Of a DNA stretch of 64,000 bases, positions 23,316-34,060 are shown piece after piece. Both the position numbers and the translations under genes were made by a program. Origin of the DNA: Salticus scenicus (Eukaryota; Arthropoda; Arachnida; Araneae; Salticidae); assembly GCA_963930645.1 (NCBI GenBank), contig OZ005653.1, positions 209,211,496-209,275,495 of the forward strand, written 5' to 3'. The stretch's first letter is position 1, and the number at the start of each line of letters is the position of its first letter. The notes under the pieces are model-generated. The model searched no databases. It was not told the DNA's origin and saw only the letters and a list, made by a program, of their open reading frames with translations.

Positions 23316-24407
23316 CACTTTGACTGCCAAGTCAAAATTGCAAATGTTCACCACGGGGCCAAAACTTTTTTTTGTGTAATTTGTAATTTGTAATTTTTTC
23401 AACATAAAACTATATATAAAAACAATATTTTTTAATCTGACTCATTTTGCAACACATGGGGAGATTTTCATCCTGGCTACCAAAAATGATCGCCAAAGCA
23501 CCCCACGAAAGTTAGTGCAAATTCTTCCACGAGTGGCCCCCTGTGGCAGATTTTAGGTGACATAGCGAAAAGAAATTGTCACTTGCAGAAAAGAAATTGT
23601 CACTTGCAGAAAGATTTGTCCATAAAAATAAGAGATTACTAAATTTCAGTAAAAAATAGAAAGTCATGTCTTAAATTTAAGAATTCTTTGACAGTATACT
23701 TATAATATTGTAAATTAATTTCTTTAAAAGTACATTTTATATATAAATAAGAAAATACTCAGTATCGTCTTTCAGAAAAGGTTTACCTGAAAAAGGCTTG
23801 TCGCAGAAAGCATAAAAATATTCTGTCACAGGGGAGTGACCCATGGCTATCTTATTTGATAGCCAGCTAAATTTGTCATTTATCACTAAAATTATTTATT
23901 TAGATTTATGTTTCTATAATGTAATCTCTTAAATTGGAAATTTTTTAAATATATAAAAGGATGAGCTTGGGAGATTAAAATTTTAGTTTTTCTTTTCTAT
24001 TATTTATTCTATTACTTTATTTTTCTATTATTTTATTTTATTGATATAATTATTTTTTTATATTATTTTGTTAAATTAGAATTATTTGAATTTTTGTTAC
24101 GATGAGCAAGAGGAGCAAGAGAAAATTATACTTTTTTTTTTTTTTTTTCATGTTACAAATATTTCATTTTCCATTAAACTTAGCTCATCGAATCGGCACA
24201 TATATAAATTTGCACAAACCACGTATACCCAACACATCATAAGGAGCCCGACAATCAGTCTCCAATATGATTTTCATGTAACTGATATCGTTTTTGATAA
24301 CCAAGGCCTGAAATGTTGAAACACCATGGCTATCATATCTGATATCCAGTGTCCCAACGGAAACATCACTGGCTATCACATATATGATAGCCATGGCAGT
24401 CAAAGTG
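23316..24407. mobile_element. piggyBac-like non-autonomous element
   Basis: TTAA lies at both sides (23312-23315 and 24408-24411). The termini are CACTTTGACTGCCA and, at the right, TGGCAGTCAAAGTG, complementary over 14 bp. The 1092-bp interior repeats the motif CCATGGCTATCxxxTxTGAT near 23840-23865, 24325-24350 and 24370-24395, the last as a hairpin. It also has a 25-bp duplication GAAATTGTCACTTGCAGAAA at ~23574-23610. No intact transposase frame is visible. Confidence 0.82.
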
Positions 24408-24685
24408 TTAAAAGTAAAATAAAATAAACATAAATACAAAAGAAATATTGATTTAATATTTTATTATATTTATGTTTTGTGTTTCCTGATACGTAATTTT
24501 TTTTTCATCTGTCATATATATAAATTTTTTCATATTTTCTTTATATATTTATAAATTTCTAATTAAAAATGTTTTTGTTACTTTCAAACATGAATTCTAT
24601 GAAAAAACAAAATAATAATAATAATAATAAATAAATAAAATGAAATAAATAATAAATAGTAATTATATATATTAAGCTAAATCAG

Positions 24686-24731
24686 GTGAATGGTGAATGG
24701 TTGGGTTTTACGTCGCACTAGTGCTGCGCAG
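24686..24731 (-). mobile_element. 46-bp SINE tail fragment with perfect duplication
   Basis: The sequence GTGAATGGTGAATGG-TTGGGTTTTACGTCGCACTAGTGCTGCGCAG matches the 3' tail of the SINE at 17187-17508. It is flanked by perfect 15-bp repeats ATTAAGCTAAATCAG (24671-24685 and 24732-24746). It is therefore an independent insertion that was cut off almost immediately after reverse transcription began, not an eroded full copy. Confidence 0.9.
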
Positions 24732-24746
24732 ATTAAGCTAAATCAG

Positions 24747-24993
24747 GGAATATAGTAATAATTTATTGAGATGTTTGTAACCAGTATTAATACATATATT
24801 TATAGCATGTTTGACCTACATTTCAAAAAGGAAATTAACAAAAGAAATTGTGATTTTATGCTTCACTTTAGTACCTGTCTCATGTACGACCAAAACCTAC
24901 GATTAACAAGTAAAATTATTTCCTCATTTCCTGCACATTGGTTTAATTAAACTGTTTTTATATTACTCATACATATAAATAAAAATGCACGTG

Positions 24994-25026
<33 letters not shown>

Positions 25027-25515
25027 TAAATAATAACGACTTATTGATCGAGATGTTGGTTTATGGCGTTAATTTATGTCAGAAAGTGACACCAAAAATC
25101 AAACAAAGCAAAAACTCACCGATGCGTTTCTTTTAACTTACAGTTTTTTAATACAATAGGTTAGTGCGCTTTTGTTTAATCAACTAATACGACCTGACAC
25201 TTACGGTGTTCATTCATTCTGATGGACAGGCAGCAGCTTAAAGTTTTGACACCTCGAATTATGATTCAATCATAATTGTCTTTAGGATAAAGGAGTAACA
25301 ACTTTATGAATACTAATATTTTTAGATAGCTTCTGAATTAATTACAGATTATATATAACGTGAATTTAAAATGTAAAGTTTGGTTTTATTTTACTTTTTT
25401 AAAAGTCCTTAATGTTTTAAGAAGAAAAAGTAATTTATATCTTTCAATATAATAGAGTATTATTCTTTGAAAATTTAATTTAAAGTTAGCATAATTTAAA
25501 CAGCTTAACTGCCTA
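24747..25515. other. AT-rich stretch, no gene seen
   Basis: Contains a 30-bp poly-A run (24995-25024). No other structure was recognised. Confidence 0.55.
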
Positions 25516-26112
25516 TCTATTAATAAAATACGCATGGATAAAAAAAATATTTTTTATCCTCGATAATATTTAAGCACGCGGACTCAGGTCAATGACCTAA
25601 TAAGAAAAATGACATTTGTATGATGAGATTATTTTATGGAAAAATGTATTTTTAACAGTTGCTTCTTCAGAATATTTGCTTGATACATATGCATTTTTAA
25701 AAGTAACAATTATTAACATAAATTTACTAAAAAACGTAACCATAAAAAGTATAATAAAAATAAGATTTTTTTTTTTTTTTAACAAAAAATTTTGCCAAAA
25801 TAAATTAATGAAAAGTCCTCGCCAAGAGCGACAAAAATTTAAAAGGCGTCATGGGGTCGTACATTAAAACTGCACTGCCTCGGAAGTAGGAAAACTGCGT
25901 CGTCAACCATGAATTTTTATTTTGAAACCTTTCATTGAATGATTTTGCTTTCACTATTGTACAATATTAATTTGGTTATAATAATAATTTGACTTCTGGT
26001 AAATTAAAATTTTAACTAGGTATGGAAATTGGTATAATATTTATGAGTTTCAAATTTTAAAGGTAAATAAAGAAAAGAAGTAAAGTGCGAAAATTTCGCA
26101 TGGGTTTGCTAG
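25516..26112 (+). mobile_element. Helitron-like non-autonomous element
   Basis: The right end shows a hairpin TGCGAAAATTTCGCA (about 26086-26100) followed 8 bp later by CTAG and a host T at 26113, the standard Helitron 3' arrangement. The candidate left end is TCTATTAATAAAAT after a host A (25515), matching the A|TC rule. There is no target duplication, as expected for Helitrons. The 597-bp interior has no helicase. The right end is more certain than the left. Confidence 0.65.
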
Positions 26113-26379
26113 TATGAAATAATATTTTATTTATTCTATGCGAAAAGAAGTTTAAACAAAATATACGCGTTGCTTAAAGCGAATTTCATGTGAAAAATTT
26201 GTTAAGTAACACAAGTGACTGAATTTTTAAGTGCCTGAACTGTAAAATGGCCAAATTTCCAAGTGTCTAAATTGTAAAATATCTTAATTTTTAAGTGTTT
26301 AAATTGCAATGTGTCTTAATTTCAGACATATCAACCTGATTTACACTTATCTCAGTCCATTTATAAAATGACACTAACA

Positions 26380-26420
26380 AGTCTTAATTCACACAGGTGC
26401 GTGCTGTATGAATTAAGACT
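26380..26420. repeat. Perfect 12-bp stem hairpin
   Basis: AGTCTTAATTCA (26380-26391) and TGAATTAAGACT (26409-26420) are exact complements around a 17-bp loop. Neighbouring DNA repeats short phrases such as TTTCAGACATAT. Its function is unknown. Confidence 0.6.
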
Positions 26421-26644
26421 ATTATCAAGTGCGTGCGTACTTAACGTGTTTCAGACATATTTTCCTATCTGAATTCGTATTTCAGACACATTTCTGAGCG
26501 AATTTAAGATGCTTCTATTTATAGAGATATTATTTAATTTTGTACATAGAACGGGGATATTGAATAAAATAAATATTATTAAAGCCTTTGCTTTATTTTA
26601 ATTGTTAGTATGCTCAAGTAAAGTAAAAAATAGTTTCTCTTATT

Positions 26645-27005
26645 TTAGAACGGAGGACTATTAGTCTCAATCTACGGATAAAATGTTGTCGTCACTTTTA
26701 AGATGGTTGGACATTAATCGAAATCGAAAACATAATTGAATAACTTGAAAGCGATGTAATAATTTGAAAAAAAAAACAAAAAATAAAAATTAAAATTAAA
26801 ATTAAATAAATAAATAAATAAAATAAAGTAAAATAATAATAATAATAATAATCCTCCGTACTAAACTAAATTCTGCTTTTGCCAGAATTTCATCAAAATC
26901 TTTTCTTTTCTTTTTTTTCCCTTAAAAAAAAAAAAAAAAAAAAAAGAAAGAAAGAAAGAAAGAAAATTAATAATAATCAGTATCGAAACAGATAGCATCG
27001 AAAAA
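26645..27005 (-). repeat. Dispersed repeat, copy B (inverted relative to copy A)
   Basis: AGGACTATTAGTCTCAATCT (26655) and AAACTAAATTCTGCTTTTGC (near 26864) are reverse complements of sequences at 12240-12440. The middle is filled with (AAT)n and (TAAA)n microsatellites and a long poly-A run (~26923-26945). Confidence 0.65.
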
Positions 27006-28105
27006 GTTGAAGAAGCCTTTTTTTAGACAAAAATACATAATTTATTTTAATTGTTGCCAAAAAAGTTTATGAGTTGATTTTAAATTTTTTTGAAATGAAA
27101 AGAAATTCACTCGTAAATATTAAAATTGATACAAAACTTTGGGAAAAAATGGAACTTGCAGGGTAAAACTGATGTCATTATCCGCGTTTGTAATGATCGA
27201 TAGATGACGCTTTTTCAACTGCAGTTGTTAGTAAATATGATAGCCACGTGTTTTTCCTTGTTGTTCTATCACTGTTTCAGCGTGAAAGCTATCAGTGGTA
27301 TAGGTTGCGTGTACTTTGCATAAATAAGACTTCAAATCATGAAACTAATATTATTTACATACTATTTACAATCTAAATGATACAAAGGATGAATTAATTA
27401 TTTATTGTAGTAGAATGTATAGAAATATAAGCAAGCATTATTACAAATATTCTAGCTCAGAGACAAAGTAAACATTGTTCCACGAAAGTTTTGGTTTCTT
27501 ATCGCTACCTAGGAAACAAAACGCTTTTTGTTGCCAGATGCGTATATTTTTTTTTACTATCGGCAGTGTTGCCAGTTGGCTGCAGTGGTATGATAATTTC
27601 ACCTTAGCCCACCAGAGGGCGAGCATTTCATTACAATCGCGGATAGCTCTAAAGGTATTTTTCATTTTCCCGTAAATCAACAAAATTTCTTTTTTTTTTC
27701 ATCTTTTTTTTTTCATTTGCTCACACTAAACACAACAATGCTTCTACATATTCAAAAATTTAAAATAATGTTATACACTTATTTCAGATCATATTATCAA
27801 ATTTACTAAAACTTTTGAACCTGACTTTTAATTAAATAAATAAGCGCATAAAAAACGAATTAGCATTAAAAAAAAATAATTAAAACACAATGTGGATCAA
27901 GCAATAAACAAGCTCATTTTCAAAACGAAATAAGTAATTAAATGTGCAGTAATTAGGCACGATTATTTCGTCGACCAATAAACTAGCGACGATTTTAATG
28001 AATTTACGTTCAATTTAATTTTTTATAAATAATTAAGTTTAAATTACATTTCATAACTCGAATTCTATCATTCTGACAAAAAATACAGATAAATTTTAAA
28101 TAACT
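27006..28105. other. AT-rich stretch, no gene seen
   Basis: Mostly AT-rich, with a moderately GC-richer patch at 27470-27660 in which no coding frame or transposon end could be fixed. Confidence 0.5.
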
Positions 28106-28106
28106 C

Positions 28107-28145
<39 letters not shown>
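28106..28145. repeat. (TTA)n microsatellite
   Basis: Uninterrupted TTA/ATT trinucleotide run of about 40 bp. Confidence 0.9.
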
Positions 28146-28193
28146 GGCTACTTATGGCGACATTTGGGCACTGTTTTTGACTTGACGAATATG

Positions 28194-28506
28194 AAAACCC
28201 GAATAAACTACTACGTCAGAAACGTCAAAGAAAAAATATTTGAGATGCATACAGCTGTTTCGGTAGCCTTAAGCGTACAGTCTTCAGTGCAAAAAGAATT
28301 CTGAATCTGGAGAAGTGCTCGTATATATAGGAGAGGGACCGAATTATACGAGCACTTCTCCAGATTCAGAATTCTTTTTGCACTGAAGACTGTACGCTTA
28401 AGGCTACCGAAACAGCTGTATGCATCTCAAATATTTTTCTTTGGCGTTTCTGACGTAGTAGTTTATTCGGGTTTTAATATTCCAACGGCAAGTCTCCCGT
28501 TATTAT
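28194..28506. mobile_element. Foldback element with 12-bp target duplication
   Basis: Arms of about 130 bp (28194-~28322 and ~28345-28476) are almost perfectly complementary, from AAAACCCGAATAAACTACTA at the left to its complement at the right. The loop is about 22 bp. A 30-bp non-palindromic tail follows (28477-28506). The whole is flanked by TTGACGAATATG at 28182-28193 and 28507-28518. A 12-bp duplication with a one-sided tail suggests retroposition of a self-complementary RNA rather than cut-and-paste transposition. Confidence 0.8.
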
Positions 28507-28543
28507 TTGACGAATATGGCTTGCAAAGATAATATGCAAGTAG

Positions 28544-28685
28544 CCCTCTAGAAACGGGCTCTTTCAAAATTTCACATTGTTATGTGACATTTGTTGTCAG
28601 AGCCCCTCTTTGAAGGTTAAAATCGTTCAAAACTGCTGCATAGTGGTGAGCGGCCTCCGGCCTCCTTCCGTCTTTGAATCCTTTG
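28544..28685. mobile_element. Orphan 142-bp insertion with 13-bp duplication
   Basis: A 142-bp block, richer in GC than its surroundings, lies between perfect repeats AATATGCAAGTAG (28531-28543 and 28686-28698). It has no terminal inverted repeats and no clear A/B-box pair. It contains the direct repeat CTTTGAA and the GC-rich stretch GCGGCCTCCGGCCTCC. This fits a retroposed small RNA or truncated SINE of unknown source. Confidence 0.7.
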
Positions 28686-28698
28686 AATATGCAAGTAG

Positions 28699-29596
28699 CA
28701 AATTTGGAACTAGGTTCATTTGGAAATACAGTCGAAGGGTGACAATATTTTAAAATCCGTTAATAACATAAGTTAAACAATTAATATAATAAAACAAGTT
28801 TTTTGAATGAATAACTATGTATCTATCTATAAAGTGTATAAATTAAAATGTTTAAAAAAAATTCACAAGATCACTATAAAGAAAAATGCTGTATAAAACG
28901 AAGCAGTATTTCGAATTATTGACATGAAATACAGATTGGATTAGAAAAAGTAAGCAAAATATCGCGATTTATCGAAAATAACACAGGCTATGAAAAGGAA
29001 TATTGATGATGAAACTCATAAAAAGATCAAGAATTGTCATAGGAACTTTCTTCAAAAACATTAACAAACACATTGATGCAAGAATGCGCAAAAAATTAAC
29101 TAGAGTAAAACACATCGAAGACGGGAAAGTCTCGAGGCTCTGGAATCGACGACAGCTTCCAGTCTATTATGTATTGAGAAATATGAGGTTGAATAATAAT
29201 AATGATGATGATAATAAGAGTGTATATATATGTGTGTGTGTATTTATATGTATAGACTGATACCCAGAACAACACATCTATTGTAAATATAAAATATTTT
29301 AAACAAATCGTAATTGAAATTAATGTTGTTTGAAGCTGGTTTATACCCAGTAAGTTTGAGAAAACATGCTATATAAAATTGCTGTTTGATTTGAAATTTG
29401 TTTTAAAATGTGTAAGATGATTTGTTTGATTTACATTACAGAAATTAGCATCCCCTTAAGGAAATTCCGATTAATTTCATATATGTATATATATTTCAAA
29501 TAAAATATCAGATATAAATATTTCCTCTATGTCGCTCGAAGTCCTCGATCCATACATACATCTGATGTATAAATATTGTTCGTATTTTTCTTGTCA
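28699..29596. other. AT-rich stretch, no gene seen
   Basis: A short open frame (29003-29260) ends in AAT/GATGAT and TGTG simple repeats and shows no family resemblance. No other feature was recognised. Confidence 0.5.
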
Positions 29597-29600
29597 TTAA

Positions 29601-30029
29601 GAGGACTCTCTACTTATCGTCAACAGAAGTCAAGGCCAATTTTATTTTATGCAGAACTTTGCCCCATTATAACTCATTAACTATACATATTTTGATATTC
29701 CGTTTTCACGTTCAGAAAATACACAGCAACTACTTAACAGTTTATCGTTTTCTAAAATTTGATTTTTTTTATTTTGAATATTTTATTTTGAGGTTGTAAG
29801 ATACGAATTTTCCCAAAGTGAAATTTTGCCTTTTTGAGGTTAAAAATAAAATATTAAAAAGTTAAAAAATCAATTTTTAGAAAGCGATAAACTATTAAGT
29901 AGTTGTGAATTTCCTAATTGTGAAAACAGAATTTAAAAATATGTATTAGTTAATGAATTATAATCGGGTAAAATTTCCCATAGAATAGCATTGGCTTCAG
30001 CTTTCGGAGGCGGTAAGTAGAGAGTCCCC
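29601..30029. mobile_element. piggyBac-like foldback MITE
   Basis: TTAA lies at both sides (29597-29600 and 30030-30033). Ends are GAGGACTCTCTACTTATCG and, reversed, GGGGACTCTCTACTTACCG. The arms stay complementary for roughly 180 bp each, so the 429-bp element is largely one imperfect hairpin. No coding region is present. Confidence 0.78.
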
Positions 30030-30033
30030 TTAA

Positions 30034-30758
30034 GTAGAAATCTCAGAATCAGGACTGATGTAATCCACCGCAACACCCACCAACTTGCGAAATTTCTCGA
30101 AATATTCAAATCGGTCAATGGTCGTTTCTCTAGAAGTAATGTTTGTAAGTAGTATACATTTCCGGTGCCTCATGTTTATTAAACAATGCAAATTAAACTT
30201 TCATGGCAGTAAATTCAGGCACGGAAGGGCCATAAAAGAGAAGCTGAATGCAGGATATGGGAAATTATTCTCGTTTATAAGGAGGCTCGAAAGAAAGAAC
30301 GCACGGCTTAATGCTGTATTTTTAAGAATACAATATTTTTGTAGTCTCAAAAGATAATACAGCTCTTCCTGCTAACTGTGTTCATATTTCTTTTTTATGC
30401 ATTTCCTGAGTTAGTTTGAGCTTTTATATATATAAAAAAAATGTGAAAATGAATAAGAAAGAATATAAATAAAGCAATACAAACAAAACATAACTAATAA
30501 AAAATTATGGCGTATTTTATTGCAGTTAAAAAAAACGGCAGCTTCAAGACAATATTAGCATGAAATTTTTATTTTATATTGAAATTGATAGCATTTATAA
30601 AAATAAAACAACTTTCATGGTGTTCCTTAACCCATATATTTTTTGTGATACACTTATGAGTCACAAAGGCTCGTTTAGCACGAAAACATAAAGTTAATTT
30701 TGAAACTTTTATTAAGGTCTGTGTTACTTTTTCTGATATTCTAACTGTATATCACTGA
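30034..30758. other. No supported gene
   Basis: A 90-codon open frame (30085-30357) partly overlaps moderately complex sequence but has no recognisable motif and no splice or promoter context. I leave it uncalled. Confidence 0.5.
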
Positions 30759-30983
30759 CAGGGGTGAAGCGTGGTTCAGAAATTCTTGGAAGCGCTGAAG
30801 AGACACGCTTCCAAAAGCAGTGATAGAATCAATTCAGCTTTTCACCATCGCGAGATTGGATCTAATAGACAAGAAACCGAAAATACTATTTCATTTTTCC
30901 TATCTAAAATAATGAAATTATTGTTTTAAAACTTAAATGTGGGAAGCGCTGCTTCCATCGCTTCCATGGACGCTTCGCCACTG
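30759..30983. mobile_element. hAT-like MITE 1
   Basis: Starts CAGGGGTGAAGCGTGG and, reversed, CAGTGGCGAAGCGTCCATGG. The 8-bp flanks are ATCACTGA (30751-30758) and ATCAATGA (30984-30991), seven of eight matching. It is 225 bp, with GGAAGCG repeated near both ends. Confidence 0.82.
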
Positions 30984-31226
30984 ATCAATGACTAATCTAA
31001 CTGAATAATAATTTTTACAGCCACTGCAAAAAGTAACAGTCAGAAATTCTACCGGGAGCTTTCAACTGAAGACAAATAAAAAAGTAACGATTTTTCATAC
31101 GCATTGAAATTTAACTATTTACACTTATTCATTACAATTGTATTTATGTAGAAAAACATATCGGCCATTTCATGTACAAGTAGATATGGAGAAGATTTTT
31201 AAACGTGTTGCGTAATCACTTATCAC

Positions 31227-31460
31227 CAGTGGCGTATCATGAATGACGTTTAAGGCATGCTCTACACCAGTAATTAGAAAAAGTACATTAAAATGGATAT
31301 TTAAACATCTTATTGGTTATTTGTTATTTCGAAAAACAATGTAGAAATGATGACATTTCAACAGTCAATAAAATGAATGAGCTTTTCATGATAATGAACT
31401 GTTTCTAGCCACCCATCCCTATGGAGCTTAGCCCAACGCATCACTCACGATACGCCACTG
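31227..31460. mobile_element. hAT-like MITE 2
   Basis: Ends are CAGTGGCGTATCATGAATG and, reversed, CAGTGGCGTATCGTGAGTG, a 19-bp inverted repeat with two differences. Flanks are CTTATCAC (31219-31226) and CTTATTAT (31461-31468), six of eight matching. It is 234 bp and non-coding. Confidence 0.8.
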
Positions 31461-31789
31461 CTTATTATACATTAAATTAGAGCTAATTCTATTTAGAAAA
31501 TGAATTCAAAAGAATATTCTTTGTTACAATAACAAAATTGTAGAAATTTAATCTCTAACATTGGAAAAATTTAGAAAACACCCCTATGATCCCAATGATG
31601 AAATATTTGATAAATAAATATAATAATCCCCCCCCCAAAAAAAAAAAAAAAAAAAAAAAGAGGAAAACTACTTTAAAATACACGCATGTAGAGTGTCCTT
31701 ATCAGTACTGACCAGAAAAAGATGCCATAGCATGTGAAAATCCATCTGAAGTCATCAAAACAGTTCCACGTACATTTTAATCAATAGGA

Positions 31790-32075
31790 CAGGGGTGCAG
31801 AATATGCCCGAACGCCCGAACGAGGTTCGGGGGAAATTTTGAATATTTTTTTTAAGAGAAAATAAAAATGTAAATCAAAAATAACAATTTGCTACTTTGA
31901 AGTGCTTATACACTAACAGCGATATTTTTATGATAGACTGTATATTTATTCTATTAAAGATTTATTACATAGAACAAATGACTTTGTATAGCAAAGTAGA
32001 TTTTTGCATTATTGAGGGAAATTTATACTGTGTTTGGGGGAAATTTCCGAGGTTTGTACATTTTCTGCATCCCTG
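31790..32075. mobile_element. hAT-like MITE 3
   Basis: Ends are CAGGGGTGCAGAATATG and, reversed, CAGGGATGCAGAAAATG. Flanking sequence shares ATAGGA on both sides, a weakened 8-bp duplication. It is 286 bp, with a GC-rich left end containing the duplicated phrase CCCGAACG. Confidence 0.72.
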
Positions 32076-32455
32076 CATAGGATATCATATATCTTAAACA
32101 TTTTATAATTTGTGGAAATAAAATTACCAGTAAAGTGTGTCGGATAATATATAACCGCATTATAAATATTACAGTTATAGTTTACACTATTTAAACATCT
32201 AATTAAAAAATGCGTGATATCGCATTCGTCACAATTTCTGTCACACTTGACATGTAACATTGGAAATTTTTTTGCTTTGTTTAGTTTTACTATCTGAAAT
32301 TCATTTTGAAAATGGTATTAGTTTGCTTAATTGAATCTATTTTAAACATGAAAAAATTATCTAAGTGTTCTTCATTGAAAAATTCGCGGGTATTTTGACA
32401 AATATAGAAAGATGTTAGTAAAATATCATGTCTCAAAAAGTTACATCTGTTACGA

Positions 32456-32488
<33 letters not shown>

Positions 32489-32810
32489 TAAAGAAAATTA
32501 AATATTAAAATTCTTTTATTGCTTTGGGATATAAAGTAGTGAACTAAGATATTGATATTTTTAAAGAGATAAAAAATTCTGCCTTTTTTACAAAATACTT
32601 TTATAGTACCAAAATATCACATCTGTCACCGTGAAATGGTCGATATACATGAGTTGCGATAATTTTAGCTATGAAAATTGTGGAAATATGTAGCACAACA
32701 ATAAAGGAACTAATCTGAAAAAGTAAATTTTTACTGTTGAAGTAAATTTACATATTTCTGTAGCACACTTTTTAAAAATTTTCCAAAAATACTGGAATAC
32801 ATAATTATTA
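32076..32810. other. AT-rich stretch with (AAT)n
   Basis: Holds a (TAA)n microsatellite at 32458-32489. Nothing else could be supported. Confidence 0.55.
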
Positions 32811-32949
32811 TCTATATAAATAAAAAGACATGTTTGTGCGCCCACTCAGGCGACTCATTGCACAGCTAATAAAAACTTGGCAGAGGTGTATAGCTTGGAT
32901 TATGTGGAGGGTTATCTCATCGAGAAATTTTCGATTTTTTAATTTGAAT

Positions 32950-33002
<53 letters not shown>

Positions 33003-33030
33003 TTTTCGATTTCTTTTCCGTTGATTTTTT
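32811..33030 (+). mobile_element. Possible Helitron 5' end fragment
   Basis: TCTATATAAATAAAAAGACA follows a host A at 32810 and is succeeded by GTTTGTGCGCCC, a composition common at arthropod Helitron left ends. A (TA)n microsatellite (32957-32999) follows. No matching 3' end was found downstream, so this is tentative. Confidence 0.35.
32957..32999. repeat. (TA)n microsatellite
   Basis: Uninterrupted TA dinucleotide run of about 43 bp. Confidence 0.95.
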
Positions 33031-33940
33031 AGGTTGAGGTTGATCGATTTTTAAGTTCCTGTAATAAATGAAGGAATATAATAAATTTTTTCACGTTTTT
33101 TTAAACTGTCACATCGAAGTAATTTTTTATTAGATTTTGATTCCTGTTGGAAGCTATAACGTCAGCCAATTTATGCATTTGACTTAACTGATTTTCCGCT
33201 TTAAAAAATAAAGCCATGTTCCTTTCTTAGTTTCTTCCTTATATATATATAGAAAATTAATTGAAAAAAAAATAATCCCTTTTCGGCAAGCTTAAAGGCA
33301 AAGGTAGATTCCTTTACGTTAATGTTACAATTGTCAAGAAATTTTACATATGCATTAATACCTAGCCAATGGCTTTGTTCCCACACATTGCATTATTTAC
33401 GTCGCTATTCTGTTTTCAAGAAATTTAATTTTCAACTACAAAAATTTTCGGCTAAATTTATTGGTTTGTAAATGTTTCAATTTTTTAAAAATTCAAGCTC
33501 ATAATCATTCAACAAATAAAAGCCTTAAAGATATACAATCCCAGCTATGGTGAATCCCGGAGGGGGCTATTAGGCTACACCCCCCTCCCCCACCCCCCAA
33601 GCTTAATCAAAATTATATTTTTTATTTAAAATCCATATGTTGTTCAATATCTTTCTTTTAAAAGAAAAAGTAATGGAAACGTGAAAATGCACTTGTTATC
33701 TTTTATATTATTATCAAGTCAAAAACAGATAAGTGGTAACGGTTTTTAGATAGTTGTAATTTTCATTGAATTATTGAAAGTTTTGTGTTGTGTTTTTGTG
33801 ATTCTTATTGTCAGATGAGTAAAAATTGTAAAGTGAAACTGTTTTGGTTCACATAAACAGGAACATTAACATTAGTTAACATTTGACCATTTGGCACCGC
33901 TGAATTTCAATGTTAAGTATTATGAATTTAGTAAATTGTA
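33031..33940. other. AT-rich stretch, no gene seen
   Basis: Contains a C-rich patch near 33577-33600. Part of it (around 33140-33180, GGAAGCTATAACGTCA) resembles sequence near 40505-40535, suggesting another dispersed repeat. Confidence 0.45.
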
Positions 33941-33942
33941 TG

Positions 33943-34060
33943 ATTTGGCGAGATTTTGGTGACAAAACTTGCGACTTGGCAATGAAATTTGTGATTTGGC
34001 GGCAAAAGTTGATAGTAGATGACGAAATTTTTGACTTGGCGACAAAATTTGGCGAGCTTG
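33943..34060. repeat. Degenerate short tandem repeat
   Basis: The phrase GATTTGGCGACAAAATTT recurs about five times with changes (GATTTGGCGAGATTTT, GACTTGGCAATGAAATTT, GATTTGGCGGCAAAAGTT, GACTTGGCGACAAAATTT), spaced 20-30 bp apart. The open frames on both strands here follow from this repetition. Confidence 0.65.

Noticed and set aside
30085..30357. 90-codon frame as a small gene
   Set aside because: No recognisable domain, splice site or start context; length is within chance expectation for a window of this size.
32830..33024. 64-codon frame ending in Tyr-Ile repeats
   Set aside because: Half of it is the (TA)n microsatellite.
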